From Hydractinia symbiolongicarpus (taxonomy: Eukaryota; Cnidaria; Hydrozoa; Anthoathecata; Hydractiniidae), in NCBI RefSeq assembly GCF_029227915.1, contig NC_079888.1:10957001-11021000 (forward strand): a stretch of DNA of 64,000 nucleotides. The letters run 5' to 3'. A program made the position numbers and the translations under genes. Positions within the stretch are counted from its first letter, which is position 1. Every line of letters starts with the position of its first letter. Of this stretch, positions 14,363 to 26,089 are shown piece by piece. The notes under the pieces were generated by a model. It was not told the origin of the DNA. It saw nothing but the letters and a program-made list of their open reading frames with translations, and made no database searches.

Positions 14363-15518
14363 TTAATGTAAATTTCAAAAACTTTCATAAAATAAAATGC
14401 ATTATAGGATTTAAGGGATCCTGAGGTATAAAATGATGTTGGACTTGTATTATAGAGCTTAAAAAGTTAGTTAACAAGTCTTTTCAAATTTTTTTAAAAA
14501 ATTCTTTTCACATTCTTCTCACATTTAAAGAATTTCAGATTTAATTATGCTGCATAAATTATGATGTCATATTTAGGTAATAGCAAATTTTAACATTTTC
14601 TGTCATCAGTATGTAATTTTCAAACTTTTAATGGATGTGAATTCAAAATTTATCAATGCTCAGATATTATAAAGGTGAATTGATTAACATAATTTTTTTT
14701 GACAAAGTGACACTTGTTTGCTTGTCCCAGGCCTGTTAATTTTTTGCTGATGACCTAATAACTCGGGATCTGTAATTTGGTTTGCAATAACATTTTTAGT
14801 CCAGGCATTGTGAGGTTTGACCTAGACAAAATTGCAACAAAATTTATTTTCATTTCAGCAGAGGCCTCTTGACATGGTAAGATACTGTAAAAAAGTAAAA
14901 TCCTGCATTTAAGGTTAAAAAAATAAATAAATTTTTTAAGTGTTTGGTTTACGTAGAAACCGTCTAGTGATAAACAACAGGACGGTTTTTATTTACTATA
15001 TTCTTAAATCTTTTAAAAACAGCTTTTTCGAACTCCATTAACTTATTTTGAATAGAATTATGCAGAACATGATGCGAAATACTTATGAGTAGACAGATGT
15101 GATTTTTTTATTATAAGAAGCTAGCTTTGAACTTTTGTAGTGACACTGAACTGTATATGTTATTATCTGATGATTTTTGGGTTCATTTTAGAAAACAGAT
15201 AAATAATATTTTATAACGTGGTTTTTAATCAAAGTGTTTCCAGAATACTTGTGATCAACATCCTGAAACAGGTAAAAGGTTTGTCCGTGTTGTTTTACTA
15301 TTCTGATTTTGTCTTGTGCAATTATTTATAAAAAATATTGTCAAAGATCCAACAAACCTGCTTTAAATATTTTTTATAATTCTATTTTTCACAGGGCATC
15401 TTTATGGCTTGTGTTATTTGCAAGGAACTGATTCAAGAAAACACTGCATTCGTATGTTTACGGGATAAAGAAGTCAAGGAATTAATAATGCTAGTATTGA
15501 ACGCAGAGATGATATTCA

Positions 15519-17780
15519 TCATCATCATCATTCTCGGCTTAACGTCCGTTTTCCATGCTAGCATGGGTTGGACGGGGTATATTAATGACCCTCTTCCAAT
15601 CTGATCTAGACTGTGTTAGATCTAAACTCAACTTCCTCTGTATCAAGTCTGTCCTTATAACTTCCTGCCAAGTCTTTCTCGGTCTGCCTCTGGGCTTTGC
15701 CCCAGGAACTATCAAGTCTCTACACTTTCTTACCCAATTATCCTCCTCCATTCTTTCCAAGTGCCCCAGCCAGTTCAATCTTCTTATCTTGATAACATCT
15801 TTAATTCTACGGGGACTTAGCCTGCTTCTTAGCTCATTTGAACTCTTTCTGTCTCTCAGACTGGCGCTACACATCCACCTAATCATTCTCATATCATTCC
15901 TTTCTAAACGGTCAAGATCTTCCTGCTTCACTGCCCATGTCTCACTACCGTACAACATAACACTTCTTACACAGGCCTCATACAACCTAACTTTTACCTC
16001 AATTGACAGGACTCTGTTAGTCAACAAAGGAAGTAACTCTCTGAACGTTTTCCAAGCAGAACCTATCCTGCAAGTAACACTTCTTCCAACACCCCCTTCA
16101 CTGCCCAAATATAACCTAAGTAACAGAAGTTCTCAACTATCTCTAATGAGCCACTGTTGTACATCATTAAAGCTGGAAATACTTCATTCTCTATAATCTC
16201 ACCTTTGCAACGCCTGCATACAAACTGTATGTCAGCTCTTAACCTTCCACTAATACTACTGCACTTCTTATGTAACCAATGCTTGCAAGTCTGACAAAAA
16301 ATTGAGTTACTACCAACCCCTTTCCTGCAAACTCCACAAGGCCACTTTTCAACTACAAGGTTACACTTGGCTGCAATGCTACTAATCATGACTTTAGACT
16401 TTGCTGTGTTTACCTTTAGCCCTTCTCTTCTAGTCCTTTCTTCCACTTCTCAAACTTTTCAACTAATTCTTCCATCGACTCTGCTATAAGAACCAAATCA
16501 TCTGCATACAATAACTCCCATGGACAAACTGTTCTGAACTCCATCGACAGCGCTTCTAAGACTAGAATAAACAACAAAGGACTAAGTACAGAACCCTGAT
16601 GTACACCAACATTTACACTAAATTCATCACTAAGTGAATCGTTAATCCTGACACGACTTCTAGCATTGCTGTACATAGACTGTACCATCGTAACTAGCCA
16701 CTCATCCACACTTAATTTTCTCATAGCCCACCAAATAACTTTACGTGGCACTCTATCAAAAGATTTCTCTAAATCTACAAAGGCAAAATAGAGATTCTTT
16801 CTCTTTCCTAAATACTTTTCCTGAAGCTGTCTGAGTAAAAATATTGCATCTGTAGTGCCACACCCTGGAACAAAACCAAATTGCATCTTATCTATATCAA
16901 TTCTTTCTCTAAGTAACTTATCAATCACTCTTTCAATAACTTTCATTACTTGATCAACCAACTTCAAACCTCTATAGTTACCCCTTTCTAATGCATCACC
17001 CTTGCCCTTGAAACAGTTCACTATTACACTCGACTGCCACTCACTCAAAATAGCACCATCCTTTATAATCTGGTTAGCAAGACTTGTAATAAGCTCAACT
17101 CCAATATATCCAGATGCTTTTACCATCTCTGCAACAATACCTGATACTCCTGCAGCCTTGCCAATCTTCAATTTCCTAATAGCCTCCACTACCCATTCTG
17201 TCTTGATCTGCATAGCTGGCCCTTCTACAACATCATCATCAGACAAATTATCCTCGTCCCAATCAAACTCAGTGTTAAGCAACCTCTGATAATGATTCTT
17301 CCAAGCTACCCTTTTCTCCTCCTCTGTGCTAGCCAAAACACCTTCATCATTACGTATACACTTCTCACCTACAACATCTTGATTAGTCTTCTTCATTTGC
17401 TTTGCTATCTTGAATACCTCAATGCGCTGGTCTTCCCTTCTTAACACATCTGCAAATCTGTTTCTCTCTGCTTCTGATTTAGCCTTATACACTGCTGTAC
17501 GAGCGCGACGCTTAGCTTCTAAGTAAATAATTTTACTACCACCTGACTTCCACTCTTTCCAAAGTTTCCTCTTTTCCTTTATACACTGGTCAACCTCATT
17601 ATTCTACCACCAGGTCTGTCTATGTCTAGCTGGTCCTTTCGTCCACCCACAGGTATCATCAGAAGCTTCTAGAAGACAATTCTTCAAAGTAGTCCAAGTA
17701 CATTGTCACTATCACATTGACTATTGTAGGCTAACTGCTGAACTTTTGTACTAAATTGTCTTGCTACAATCTCTTCCTTC
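15519..17780 (-). mobile_element. Non-LTR retrotransposon, 5'-truncated copy
   Basis: The 3' end lies at 15519 with an (ATG)n tail (CATCATCATCAT on the plus strand). The 5' end is near 17780, where the host transposon gene resumes at HVKC. Short microsatellite tails of this kind are typical of RTE and L2/CR1-type LINEs. A second, nearly identical but shorter 3' copy lies at 47549-48133, which points to recent activity of the family. Confidence 0.8.
15539..17492 (-). pseudogene. LINE reverse transcriptase with inserted zinc finger
   Basis: Encodes the reverse transcriptase that would copy the element's RNA at a nicked chromosomal site. The longest frame (17492-16416) shows RT motifs in order: LKIGKAAGVSGIVAEMVK, NYRGLKL, FAFVDLEKSFDRVPRK (motif A Asp), GVHQGSVLSPLLF and LLYADDLVLIAE (YADD catalytic box). 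The frame shifts at about 16430 into a segment with a PHD-like zinc finger (CGVCRKGVGSNSIFCQTCKH, then CSSI and CRRC). It shifts again near 16090 into the C-terminal part with LYGSETWAVKQEDLDRLERN and RRLNWLGHLERM. Upstream of 17492 the same protein continues (WKEWKSGG, EAKRRARTAVYKA) behind a stop near 17600. No endonuclease domain remains. Two frameshifts plus truncation make it inactive. Confidence 0.85.
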
Positions 17781-19488
17781 AGCTTCACGTTAATTATGTC
17801 CACGTTAAATGTCGCCAAGATTACATCAATAAGAAAAATATTGAATCTTTTAAAAAACCAAAATCTGATGACTCAACTAATGTAGGGAAACAGTTAAGAT
17901 CTGATAATTCTTTATTTACCTAAAAATCTGACTGTCTTTTTTGTGGATGTAACACTTAAACGAATGTCAAGAAAGGAGATAAAGTTTTTCTTGTTAGGGC
18001 AATGGACTTCCAAGCCTCGATATTAAAATTATGTATCGAAAGAAATGACGACTGAGGAAAAACTGTAAAGTCAAGAATAAATTTTTCTTACATGCATGTG
18101 ACACTGTTTATCATCAAACATGCAGTGTCAACTTCAGAACTTCAAAGAATGTTCCAAGTGCTTACGGCAATGGAAACAATCTTAAAGATAAAGGGCTGAA
18201 ACGTGGAAGACCTACTTTGTCTGACCGAGAAGATGTGTTTCTTGAAGTGATGAAATATTTTGAAGAAATTGATGACGAACAAGTCACAATTAATGATCTT
18301 GCGCATGAGATGGAAAGTCGTCTTTCATGTTCATTTCATAATGCCTTTACTTCTAAACACATGAAACGGTGAATTAAAGAGCACTTTGGTGATAGAATAA
18401 TCGTAACAAAAATCAATGGAAAAAATGATGTTGTAACATTTCTTACAGTTGCATCATCCATCTTACATGATCATTATGAAAAACCTAAATTAGATAATTC
18501 TGAGGAAAAAAAGTTACAAATCTTAAGTACTGCTGCACAACTCATTAAAATGACATCAAAACAAGTACCTCCAATAGTGCAAGTGAATTCTTCCCCTCAA
18601 CTGAGAGTTTAGAATCCGACTTAAAAGTCTTGGACTTTCTACAGTACCGAATTCTCTAAAGGTGCTTTTAAAAAGTATGTTTGTTGGGAAATCTACAAAT
18701 TTAAAAGTTGCATTTATTGGACAGGCAATTATGCAATGCGTCCATCCAAAAACAATTATAGCTCCTCTACAATTAGGACTTGCAGTGCAAATGCACCAAC
18801 ACTTTGCATCTAAATTTTTAATTGAATCTCTTCACAGTCATGGATTTTGTGCTTCCTATTCTATGACAAAGAAATATGAAAGGAATGCTGCTTTAGCACA
18901 GGGAACTGACGTAAAAAAAGCAATTTTCAAAAGATTTTAGAATATAGTAAATGAAAACCGTCCTGTTGTTTATCACTAGACGGTTTCTACGTAAACCAAA
19001 CACTTAAAAAATATATTTTAAACCTTAAATGCAGGATTTTTTTGGTAAACTTTTTTACAGTATCTTGCCATATTAAGAGGCCTCTGCTGAAATGAAAATA
19101 AATTCTGTTGCAATTTTGTCTAGGTTAAGCTGGTATAGGCCCTATATGTTTACTCACAAAATTTGATTGCAAACCGACATGCAGATCCCAAGTTATGGGG
19201 TCTTTAGCATAAAATTAGGAGGCCTGGAACAAGCAAACAAGTGTCATTTTGGCAAAAATTAAGATTTTTTTATGAAGAAATTTAATGCGAATTATTTTCA
19301 AAAATCAGTAAAACACACTCACAGCCATGACACTGTTTTCTGATTTTGCGCAAGTAATTTTTGGAACTAACAAAACGGAATTCATCATATAAACATAACA
19401 TGGAAAATATTGTGCATAAACAAGCATTTGAAATGTACAACTCGATCTGGTGATGCACCAAATTTGATCTTTTTAATTGAATGCTTTG
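17781..19488. other. Right part of the long-TIR transposon and flank
   Basis: Holds the 3' fragments of the transposon gene and the right TIR, described above. From 19263 to 19488 nothing further was recognised. Confidence 0.45.
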
Positions 19489-19725
19489 TCAGTTTTTGTT
19501 GTGTAAAAAAGTGTAAATCTGTTCTTGCTGCGATGGCATAACCTCGCAGTTTTTACATAAGCACCACTTGTCCTTATTCAAGGTACTTCTTGGAGGTTTC
19601 GCACTTTCTTCATCCTCGTCAGATGAGTCATTAAATTCAGGCATTTCATTTGTGCCAGGCGCTCTCTGGGGCTCATACTGAAACCCTATAACGTTCGGTT
19701 TATTGGATAGTCTAGATTGCTCCAT
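19489..19725 (-). CDS. P2X7-C-terminus-like protein, first exon or fragment
   Basis: A 78-residue ORF from an ATG at 19725. It has an acidic stretch (FNDSSDEDEES) followed by DKWCLCKNCEVMPSQQE. The W-C-x-C-x2-C-x2-M pattern resembles the cysteine-rich intracellular (ballast) domain of P2X7 receptors. That domain occurs as a stand-alone, multi-copy protein in cnidarians and other invertebrates and binds zinc in the receptor. The usual next cysteines (ECxCC type) are not in frame, and I see no good GT donor at the expected point, so this may be a broken copy. Identification is by motif only. Confidence 0.4.
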   Translation of the reverse strand: MEQSRLSNKPNVIGFQYEPQRAPGTNEMPEFNDSSDEDEESAKPPRSTLNKDKWCLCKNCEVMPSQQEQIYTFLHNKN

Positions 19726-20456
19726 TATTTAAAATTAAAACTGCCTAGTTTTAAAGACCTATAAATGATTTGAAGAATATTTTTATACCTTCTCCCGCCT
19801 GAAAGAAAAAAAGAAAAAGGAAAAGTTTTTATTTTCAGGGGGGCTTGTCGCGTTTTCGCATGTTCGGTCTTTCAAATCAACCAACCACTGACGTCAAATG
19901 CATAATTACGCATAATAATTATTTTTACCAGGCCTTTTTTTGGGCATGTTATTCAGAACGTCTCTAGCTGTGCTTCGACATGTAAAAGTAAAAAAGTTTT
20001 GTTTATATGTATTTCCAGAGATTAATAAAAAAAGGTATGTGATTTCTTTATTTGTATATCTATATCAGTTAATATAAAGTTTTTATTTTGTAGCAAACAC
20101 TACCTTTAAAACCTGCCCTCTCTCACACAATAGAAAGGGGAAACTTCTATTCGCGTGCTTGTCAAAGTAGTTTGAGTGGATGCTCAAAGATGGTAGCAGC
20201 TGACCTTAAGCATATGCCCAACATGTCACCTTTTTAAAAAAAATGCATGTCTATTTTATGGTCGACTGACCAAGCGAACCTCTTCTGGACCTTCAAAAGG
20301 ACACTAACCAAACATTTTGTGTCCTGCCTACTGTTTTCAATTTCTAAGCTACAGTCGACATCACAAATATCCACAAGGGCTTGGTGAACTTGTCTTCCTG
20401 TGGGATTAAGGTTTATTTCTAATTGTTCAAAAAGATTGGAAAACCCGGAATGCTGT
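19726..20456. other. Intergenic, nothing recognised
   Basis: No coding or repeat structure recognised apart from poly-A and poly-T runs. It may contain the promoter of the minus-strand P2X7-like ORF. Confidence 0.4.
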
Positions 20457-21100
20457 CAGGGAAAACTTTTAAATATGCTGTTACAATATAATTAGTATGC
20501 TATACCTTCAAATTAAACATCCAATAGCTTTAAAAAGCGAATCACAGCATAACTATATGTTGTGTTATTATATTTTATATGGTAAGCTTTTATTCCCTGG
20601 TCGCATTGTCGTTTGTATTTAATAGAAGGAGTAACTTAAAATTTAGCTTTGTTGATAAAACCATGTGTATTCAGTGAAGTATTCAGTGAAGGTCTATATA
20701 AGATAGCATGCTTTCAGTCAAGGTATAGCTTAATTTGCCTGCAAACCGCCATATTAAAATGTATACAATAAAAAAAAAACAGTGGAAACATTGACTTGCC
20801 ACCATCTTGCCTACACATGCGGTTTTAGTTGAATGAAAACAAGATGGATATTACAGCTTATTTAAGCGATGAAGTTTCAATGTAAAAACATGTTTTACTT
20901 TCATCATTTTTTTATTGGCTTAAAATAATTGAAGTTGGTCAGCACTAGAAGAAGTTGCAAATTCCAGCTTCAGTAAATATATATATTTTGCTTTTAACAG
21001 TTTAAATAAACTATCTGCCACTTAAGTAGGATATAATAGACGCTTAATTAAGAGGTGTAGTTTATTTATACTGTAACAGCATATTCAAAAGTTTTCCCTG
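20457..21100. mobile_element. CAGGG-ended TIR element, 644 bp
   Basis: The left end CAGGGAAAACTTTTAAATATG and the right end (CATATTCAAAAGTTTTCCCTG, 21080-21100) are inverted repeats, continuing inward through CTGTTACA for about 35 bp with two or three mismatches. No coding capacity. CAGGG-type ends occur in several cut-and-paste families (for example hAT). No clean target duplication was found, so the family is open. Confidence 0.7.
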
Positions 21101-21816
21101 ACTGTGTAGAACTCTGCTTTTGATGGCACACAAAATTTCCCTAAGTACCTTTGTGTATAGCTAGCACTGGTTAAAACAATGCTAAAATAATAATAACAAC
21201 AAAGTGAGAAATTGTACAAAATTTGATGTTCCAGTGTTTAAGAAGAAGCTGCTGGATAGTTTTCTAAAATTCTAGATGAAGTCAAAAGAGAATAGCAGAT
21301 TTAAACTCACTTTTACATATGGTTGGGTCTGTGGAAAGATGAGACTGGTGTGTGTCGCCTTTTGTATTTTTATAAAAGGGTGGCATGAACCATCAGCCAG
21401 GGAAAACAGCAAATTAGGATATCAAACTAATTAGGCTATTTGCCAAATTAGGAGAGGAATTCCTAACCTAACTTGGCTATGCTATCCTAATTAGGGTATG
21501 ACATTTTTTTAAAAGCAAAAAAATTAACATTAACGCACTTCCCACATCTTTATTGCGAAGCAATTGAGCTTTGCGAGCGAAGCGAAATTGTGGAGCACGT
21601 TTGCTACACGCGAGGTATACCAAGTGAATTATTGAGATTCTCAAAATTTCGATAGAAAAAAAATCATATAAAATCAGCGTAAAGAAATAGGACTGATATT
21701 TTTGCACATAAAGCTAGGGTATTTTTTTTTCTAATAAACAAATAAGTTTGGACCGAGGGGTTAAAGTATAAGTCTAGTAAAAAATGCAATAAGTACGGCT
21801 CGTACCCCCCACGTTT

Positions 21817-22080
21817 ACGTAGCGCGTGGCCTTGTGGTTATGGAGTTCGCTTCGTAATCACAAGGTCCGTGGTTCGGTCCACAGCGCGGGCATGTTTAGC
21901 AAGTGTCTTTACTACAGCTACGGGTCAACCCGTGCCATGTGAGGGAAATTGGGTAGGTAATGCCGGTGTATACTTAATGTATACATCCCGAACACAGGAC
22001 CCACATTGATAACAGTGTTTCAATCACTGAAGTGGCTATATCCTGTATAAATATTCGAATAATAATAATAATAATAATAC
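21817..22080 (+). mobile_element. tRNA-derived SINE with (AAT)n tail
   Basis: The head (about 21820-21890) reads like a tRNA gene. GCGCGTGGCCTTGTGG resembles a pol III A box and GGTTCGGTCC resembles a B box (GGTTCGANTCC less one base). TTCGCTTCGTAATCACAAGG occupies the anticodon-arm position. A body of about 170 bp follows with TAATGCCGGTGTATAC and CACTGAAGTGGC, then a (AAT)n run at about 22060-22080. This architecture is that of a tRNA-headed SINE. The box deviations make it unlikely to be a working tRNA. Confidence 0.65.
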
Positions 22081-22990
22081 TCCCGGATTGTGACCCCCCG
22101 TCTTTTGGTCCGGATTATACGTCCGCCGAACATGAACACACAAAGAGGAATATGCCGTGAACAAGAAACGGTAGTCGGCATTTTAGACACGTATATTTTA
22201 CAGACCTAAAATATGCCTTATATCTTTGTATTATAGCTAATTATTGTAAATATAATTAATTAATTATTTTGCAATTTTGCTTCTGATACTATTATAGTTG
22301 TATTTTAATAAATAATATTAGTATTAAAACGGTTTTCTTTTTTTGAAAAAATTTATTGCTAGTCCTGTTTCTAATCGACTTTACTTATGTATTTTAAGCT
22401 TTTTTGTTGCTGTGCTTTTTCTGGAGATTTGAGTTGGATTGGAAAGCTCCTGTATAAGGTACCCTTTTCTAAAGAATTATTGAAGTAATTTGTACAATTA
22501 TAACGCGCCGAGCTGTGTTTTATTTTATTGTTTCTAAGAAGATGTAAGAATACAATATTATCAATTTTAATTGGTTTTATCCAAATCAAGGTAAGGCTTA
22601 ATCACACGAAAGGTAGCTAGAGCTAGAGCTCAGTTTTGAATAAAAGAATTGAAAGTAATTTGTCGAATACATATGGAGAAGCTGTATGTGTAAATGCATG
22701 CCTTTGCTTCAATACTGTGTCCAAAAGTTTTGCTAAACTAGTGTAGAACTCGTACAGCAAAATCTTGATCATCATATAAAAGCAGCAGCGCATCGCAGAT
22801 ATGCACTTATAAAGAACGAGAATGTTACAGTATCATAAAGCTGCAACTCAGTTATGCACATATATAAAAAAAGAATGTTTATATATAGAATAATGAGAGA
22901 GAAAGAGAGTTTCCGTGTTAGTTGCTCGAGTAAGGAGGAGTGTGCTCGCGGATGTTAATCAGTAGTTAAATATTAATAGCCGATGCTTAC
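22081..22990. other. Intergenic or intronic, nothing recognised
   Basis: If the DUF3987-like gene continues, this is its first intron. I could not find a convincing second exon here. Confidence 0.4.
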
Positions 22991-23582
22991 CTAATATACA
23001 TAGTGTGGTGTCAGATGAAATCTCTCTTCTGTTTTCAGTCCCATAATTGAAGGTGCAAGATTCTCCGCTAAAAACTTTGCATAATATTTCGACATCGCTC
23101 GCCGCATTTTCGTCATTTTGTTTAATTATTTTTAGCAGATATTCCTGAATCTCTGGATTAACAATAAATGCTCTTTGTATTTTTGATAATAACTTTGTTA
23201 AACCGGATGATGTAGAACAGGAAATTAATTCCTTATGTAAATCCAAACCTGTTAAAGGATTACTGACGCTGACTTTGATTGCTGGACTTTTCCCTGTCGA
23301 TGGTTGTCCCGCGAATAAGAAGAACGTATTCAAATTAACAGCATAACCATCTCTTATTTTGCAATTGAAATTTTGGCTTGATGCTAAGTAATTAATTGTA
23401 GTTAAAATTGAAGGTAATACGAATCCGATATTTGTTCCGACGGACTTAGCGATGGCGTCAATGAACTGATACAAAGGTTCTGTCAAAACTTTATTGTAGT
23501 TTATTTCATGCTCCATGAGTTTCTTATTTAGTTCTGCCCAAGTTTCATCCGATTGTGATTTTATGATTGTTTTTATAGACAT
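22991..23582 (-). CDS. DUF3987-like NTPase, first exon only
   Basis: A 197-codon exon from an ATG at 23582 to a splice donor (TATTAG|GTAAGC) at 22991. Visible features are a hydrophobic lead-in (GFVLPSILTTINYLASS, residues 54-70), a P-loop-like block FFLFAGQPSTGKSPAIKVSV (87-106) and ISCSTSSGLTKLLSK (about 121-135). These match the start of DUF3987-type proteins, a helicase- or primase-like ATPase family found in phages, bacteria and, in expanded form, in cnidarians and other animals. Function in animals is unknown to me. Later exons, where residues after CILG would follow, were not found to the left, so the gene may be truncated or continue over a long intron. Confidence 0.5.
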
Positions 23583-23643
23583 TTTAATTCTTTGTTAATA
23601 CAGTAAAGAAGCTATATTGTTACGTCGGCCGTTCGTCGCTAAA

Positions 23644-23800
23644 GCTGTCGTTAATATAACGGACGTGATTGCAATGCATTGCTTTTATAAGCGAAGAAAC
23701 CTTTGCATTGCAATTTTAGGAGAAAGCTATCGTTAATAACGGACGTGATTGCAATGCATTGCTTTTATGCGCGAAGAAACCTTTACATTGCAATTTCAGG
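23644..23800. repeat. Two-copy tandem repeat upstream of the DUF3987-like exon
   Basis: A unit of 75-82 bp containing ACGGACGTGATTGCAATGCA and GCGAAGAAACCTTT is present at about 23644-23725 and again at about 23726-23800 with few changes. It starts about 60 bp upstream of the ATG at 23582, so it lies in the likely promoter or 5' UTR. A GCGTTGGTCGCGTAG-type duplication follows to 23830. Confidence 0.8.
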
Positions 23801-23830
23801 TGTACGCGTTGGTCGCGTAGGTCGCGTTGG

Positions 23831-26089
23831 TTTGTACATGTATTTCCTTTTTGTGGTTTGGATTGTTACTGTAGTTTTTTGTTATTTAATTTTAATTATT
23901 ATATTTTTGTGTTTGTTATTTTTATTATTACTTGGATTTTATTCTCTTTTTTATTTTTGTTGGCCTACGCGTTGGTCATGTAGGTTAATTTAATTGTAAA
24001 ATTAAAATGACAGGTGGTATTCTAAAGTCTAGCCGTTTTTTATTTATTATATAAGTAACCTGTTACAGTAATTAAAAAAAATATCCACTTTTGCTATCAA
24101 ACCAACAGCAATGTAATTGTCAATAGGAATTAGTTTTCCGTACACCCTCCCAGAGAACAAGGTTTAAAACGACATTAAAACATTAAAACTGTCATTAAAC
24201 AGAACTCCAAGGATGCCCAAGCCGCACACGTCCTCTAAATGGCGTGGGCATCTTCGAAACTGCTTGTAATTTTAGAACAAGGGTGCTAATAAGCTGCATA
24301 CGCTGTATAATGTGCAGGTGTTTTTGGGCAAGTTTAGCGTTTAGTAAAAAATTGAAGTATTCACCCAAAAAAACCCGCATAGACCATAAACTAAAGTATG
24401 TGGTAGCAAAGTTCTTAAAAGAACTGTTTTTGATGGTTTTTGATAAAATTTACTTGATAAATAAATTTTAAGCTTTATTAACTCCTTTCTCTTGAAGCAT
24501 CTTTTTACAACTATCGTCCACAAGGTATGTTACAAGGAATTGAATTTTGGAAATGCTCCAGGCAAGTTCGGGAAAGTGCAGGCGGTTTTGGAAGACAACC
24601 ACTAATTTAATTTAAGTTTCTTGTCCACTACCCACGTGTGTTTTAGAACAACCCACATAATAAAGTTCATTATTTTTTAAATTATTTGTGTAAAAATTAC
24701 TATTTTATTCACGATAAACCATTTGTCAGTCATTTTATTCATCCAACAAAGAATCCTATCCAAGGTGCTTTTCTATTAGTGCTGAATTTAATAATTGACA
24801 TGATTCAGCATAGTTTTTAAAAGGGTCTGATTGCAAAATATGATTGCCAAAGTTTAGCACTTGTAATATTTGTGTATTTGTGTACTCAGCTTCTAAAACA
24901 CAGACAAGAAACATTATAATTTCCTCTGGGTGATTACATTAATGTTGGTTGAAAAAAACCTGAATGATGAGAAGCATATGTTTTTGAATGGGTCTAGGAC
25001 AATAAACTTATTTAATTTCCCTTGGCCTTGCATCAATCAAATTCTGAAAAAATAAACACTTCTAAAATGATTTTGTCAGATTTGAAAACTGTTGGTATGG
25101 TTGGAACTTTGCATATAAAATTAGTAAAGTTGCCAAATTGTTTAGTTTTTTCTTTTATACTTTTCCGAATTAGCCTTAATTATTTATGAGATGAAAAACA
25201 GTGCTTTCAATTCCATTGACTTGGCCATCCCTTGAAGGCACTGGAAGCTTCACTATATGAAAATGTTTTCTTTTTCTTTTAGATTGTGTACAATGGGGGT
25301 GAGTGATGTAATCTTCCAATGTGTGTGGTGAAAAGAAGGCGAAACCGTTATTGTTTTTCTGCCCAAATTTGAAACTATTTAATAAATATTGATAAAGTTA
25401 AAAAACTGTTTTGATTTGTTTGTTTTTGTTTTAATTGTTTCCCGTGAGTTTTCGAAATTCGTTCCAGCAGATTCTGTGGCTTCTAGTGCCGGTATTTTTA
25501 CGTGAAAAAAAATACTGTTTTGTTGAAAGGTCATTTCGAAATCGTTAACGTTAGGACCAACTTCTGCGGGTTGTACAACTCGATGTATTACATATCTTTC
25601 GGAATACTGCTAAAAGTGTAATTTTGTATTGCGCTCTTTACTTTTATCATTCTGTGGGAAAAGGCGGTACAAAATTTTAACACGCGTTATTCGTTTTTGT
25701 TAGTTTCGCGTAATCTAATTTTCTCGCACATTGTGAATTGGATAGTTTAATTTTGCTTGCAACTTGCGAAATGCTTCGCAAACTTTTTTTTAATTTCTAG
25801 TTTCACTCTCTTTGTGCAGCCAAATTTCAAAACTTTGATAGTTGAAAAAATCGTCGCATTTGTACGAAGGAACTAAAAGATATTGACCAAAATCAGCAAA
25901 ATATTTTGCGCATAGTCTGATTAGGGTAAGTCGTCCACGTATTACTTCCTGAATACAAAGGAGATATAGTATTCAACATGCGTTAGACCTATGTACGTTC
26001 CCAAGCCTTGTGGAGATAATGAATTCCTATTCTCCATATGCCCCACTTTGGCACACAATAGCCTAGACTCTAAACAATAGCGTACCATG
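23831..26089. other. Intergenic, nothing recognised
   Basis: AT-rich sequence with only short ORFs that show no family resemblance. No inverted-repeat element was noticed. Confidence 0.4.

Larger units (their letters stand above)
15404..18940 (+). pseudogene. Transposon-borne gene remnant (GRPTLSDRE-type family)
   Basis: Fragments of one protein are visible on both sides of the inserted retrotransposon. The left piece (15404-15518) contains CVICKELIQENTAFVCLRDK, a zinc-ligand start. Right pieces begin near 17787 with HVKCRQDYINKKNIESFKKP, then CLFCG, then GRPTLSDREDVFLEVMKYFE near 18205 and EHFGDRIIVTKINGK near 18380. The last piece (18662-18940) contains VGKSTNLKVAFIGQAIMQ and GLAVQMHQHFASKFLIESLH. 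At least one frameshift in the left piece and stop codons near 18370 and 18610 show it is dead. Proteins with these blocks recur in many copies in cnidarian genomes and have no assigned biochemical role that I can name. Its place between long TIRs suggests it is, or accompanies, the transposase. Confidence 0.55.
14411..19262 (+). mobile_element. Long-TIR DNA transposon, interrupted by a LINE
   Basis: Sequence at about 14690-15012 reappears inverted at about 18925-19262. Matching blocks include GACACTTGTTTGCTTG, CCTAGACAAAATTGCAAC, CAGCAGAGGCCTCTT and CGTCTAGTGATAAACAACAG. The left arm probably extends out to AAGGGATCCTGAGGTATAAA near 14411, because that segment recurs inverted at 51.1-51.26 kb. 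The right arm appears to be truncated at about 19262. Between the arms lies a broken plus-strand gene of a family I know from cnidarian genomes, itself split by a minus-strand non-LTR retrotransposon. Superfamily undetermined. Confidence 0.65.

Noticed and set aside
15555-16196. A 213-residue plus-strand ORF
   Set aside because: It is antisense to the LINE reverse transcriptase tail; the same artefact occurs at 47445-48140.
21817-21890. A functional tRNA gene
   Set aside because: Promoter-box deviations, no good acceptor-stem closure by eye, and a SINE-like body with an (AAT)n tail directly follow.
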